A DNA stretch of 64,000 nucleotides from positions 226,768 to 290,767 of the forward strand of contig NZ_JPKG01000028.1 in NCBI RefSeq assembly GCF_000735605.1, read 5' to 3'. Each line of letters begins with the position of its first letter. The stretch's first letter is position 1. The notes under the pieces were generated by a model. The model searched no databases, was not told the DNA's origin, and was given only the letters and a program-made list of their open reading frames with translations. The stretch comes from Allobosea sp. LC85 (GTDB lineage Bacteria; Pseudomonadota; Alphaproteobacteria; Rhizobiales; Beijerinckiaceae). Below are positions 62,796-64,000 of the stretch, in pieces. The position numbers and the translations under genes were made by a program.

Positions 62796-63808
62796 CTGCA
62801 AACCACACCGTCCGTATCGCCAACCTCGCGACCGAAATCACCGTCGCGGCGGATATGACGATCCTGAAGGCCGCCCAGATTGCCGGGTACGCCTATCCCT
62901 ATGGCTGCCAGGTCGGGCGCTGCGGCGCCTGCAAGTCGAGGCTTCTCTCGGGCGACGTCGAGCTGCTTCCCCACACGCCGTTCGCCCTCACCGCAGCGGA
63001 TCGTGAGCGTGGTTTCGTTCTCGCCTGCCGCGCGCAGCCGCGCAGCGATTGCAGCGTCGCCTGGCTTGGCAGCGACACGGCGGGACATCCCTTGCGCGAG
63101 GTTTCGGGACGGGTCGTTTCGCTGCAACGCCCGACGCCGGACATCTCGATCCTGCGCGTGGAGCTGGACGAGGCCCCGCTCGCCTTCACGGCCGGCCAAT
63201 ATGCCGAACTGCGTTTCGCGGGCTGTGCGCCGCGCAATTATTCGATGGCGAACGAACCTGGCGAGCCGCTTCTCGAGTTCCACATCAGGCATGTCGCCAA
63301 TGGTGCAACCAGCGGCCATGTCGCGAGCGGGCTGCGATCGGGCGATCCCGTCTGGCTGCGTGGCCCGATGGGCACGGCGCATCTGCGCGCAAGGCGGACC
63401 GGGCCGATCCTCGCCGTGGCGGGCGGAACCGGGCTCGCCCCGATCCTGTCGATCCTCCACAGCGCCGCGCGTCTGCATCTGAAACAGCCGATCCGGCTCT
63501 ACAATGCTGCACGGACGCGGCACAATCTCTATCAGGAAGCCACGATCGCTGAGCTCGCCAACCGGCTCGCCGATTTTACCTACATCCCTGTGCTGAGCGA
63601 CGGGCCGCCACTCAGCGCTCGCCTTGAAGCGCTCGCCAAGCTCGAGGGCGTGACAGCCTATGTCGCCGGCTCTCCCAGCCTGGTTGACCACGCGGTCGCA
63701 GCCATGACGCGCCGCGGCCTCGACCCGGCGCACGCCTATGCCGACGCCTTCTTCACGGCATCTGACCAGGCCAGCGCAGACGGCAAGGACATAGCGGTCC
63801 AGGCGTGA
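62792..63808 (+). CDS. 2Fe-2S ferredoxin / FAD / NAD(P)H oxidoreductase
   Basis: This 338-residue protein has an N-terminal plant-type 2Fe-2S domain with YGCQVGRCGACKSR (Cys39, Cys44, Cys47) and Cys79, an FAD domain with RNYSMAN (148-154) and a NAD-binding GGTGLAPIL near 211-219. It is the reductase component type of phenol or toluene monooxygenases and CDP-deoxyglucose systems. No oxygenase is seen in the window, so its partner lies outside or it acts alone (for example flavin or ferric reduction). Its first ATG overlaps the CopA remnant. Confidence 0.88.
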   Translation: MTANHTVRIANLATEITVAADMTILKAAQIAGYAYPYGCQVGRCGACKSRLLSGDVELLPHTPFALTAADRERGFVLACRAQPRSDCSVAWLGSDTAGHPLREVSGRVVSLQRPTPDISILRVELDEAPLAFTAGQYAELRFAGCAPRNYSMANEPGEPLLEFHIRHVANGATSGHVASGLRSGDPVWLRGPMGTAHLRARRTGPILAVAGGTGLAPILSILHSAARLHLKQPIRLYNAARTRHNLYQEATIAELANRLADFTYIPVLSDGPPLSARLEALAKLEGVTAYVAGSPSLVDHAVAAMTRRGLDPAHAYADAFFTASDQASADGKDIAVQA

Positions 63809-64000
63809 AAGGCGGAGCTGTGACGATCGGTGGGCGTGACCGCTTCAGGCGTCGCCGCTCAATGTTTCCCGCCAAGCGTTAGCAGGCTGCTGAAATTCCT
63901 GCTGCGTTTCCGCGAGTTTGGGTTGTGGGCGCGATTTTTTGACGGATATCGGCCGGTTTTGGGCTGTCCGGCGCAGGGGTTCTGGTCATATTGGCCTATT
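63809..64000. mobile_element. Possible insertion sequence end at the window edge
   Basis: The string GTTAGCAGGCTGCTGAA at about 63879-63895 resembles the terminal sequences of IS1182-type elements as I remember them. No transposase frame is visible before the window ends. It is offered only as a hint. Confidence 0.25.

Noticed and set aside
1..64000. CRISPR arrays, tRNA or rRNA genes, prophage
   Set aside because: No regularly spaced short repeats, cloverleaf-like sequences, rRNA stretches or phage structural genes were seen on reading.

Overview
The window is a GC-rich (by eye about 65%) chromosomal segment from an alphaproteobacterium, most likely Hyphomicrobiales of the Bosea / Methylobacterium / Bradyrhizobium type. 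This rests on codon and base composition, the density of ABC importers and DAO-type FAD oxidoreductases, an OpgC-family protein, an XRE-cupin regulator, and interspersed two-hairpin repeats. No rRNA, tRNA, CRISPR array, complete insertion sequence or prophage was seen.

Layout. 1-3.8 kb (+): the end of a ThDP-dependent enzyme, an OpgC-family membrane acyltransferase, a TTC38-like TPR protein and a small membrane protein. 3.8-9.7 kb (-): an amino-sugar operon (PP2C-like phosphatase, solute-binding protein, two permeases, nanE, BadF-type kinase). 9.9-15.9 kb (-): a peptide/nickel-type ABC importer behind a glyoxalase-like protein, with an FAD oxidoreductase divergent to it (16.2-17.5 kb) and an M20 amidohydrolase (17.7-19.1 kb). 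19.4-22.4 kb (-): an iron-complex importer, divergent to a methyltransferase. 23.9-31.2 kb (+): IclR regulator, fused hydantoinase A/B (oxoprolinase type), OPT-family transporter, AroM. 31.4-35.7 kb: an FAD oxidoreductase with a polar amino acid ABC importer and a divergent XRE-cupin regulator; the 3' end of aroM is duplicated on the far side of this block. 36.9-40.5 kb (-): peptide-type importer genes without ATPases, divergent to two tandem paralogous FAD oxidoreductases, a HAD hydrolase and an aldehyde dehydrogenase (40.8-46.1 kb). 46.3-55.4 kb: another FAD oxidoreductase, two paralogous GNAT proteins, Lrp and AraC regulators, a class III aminotransferase, a succinate-semialdehyde-type dehydrogenase, a GhrA-like reductase and a bicupin. 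56.1-61.9 kb (+): a third peptide-type importer, complete. 62.2-63.8 kb: copZ and a truncated copA start fused by translational coupling to a 2Fe-2S flavoreductase, between two MerR/CueR-type promoters; a possible insertion-sequence end lies at the right edge.

Together this is a scavenging and nitrogen-catabolism region: importers for peptides, amines, amino sugars and iron complexes, paired with enzymes that deaminate (five DAO-type oxidoreductases, an aminotransferase), hydrolyse (M20, hydantoinase/oxoprolinase) and oxidise the resulting aldehydes (two ALDHs). The 46-55 kb part fits putrescine / GABA-like breakdown.

The most unusual signals are: (i) five copies of a roughly 105-bp two-hairpin repeat, three of which supply the stop codon of the neighbouring gene; (ii) the duplicated aroM 3' end flanking the 31.4-35.7 kb block; (iii) the copper-promoter remnant in which a CopA N-terminus that has lost its CxxC is coupled to a ferredoxin-type reductase; (iv) a PP2C-like phosphatase heading an amino-sugar operon; and (v) several near-perfect operator palindromes in divergent promoter regions.
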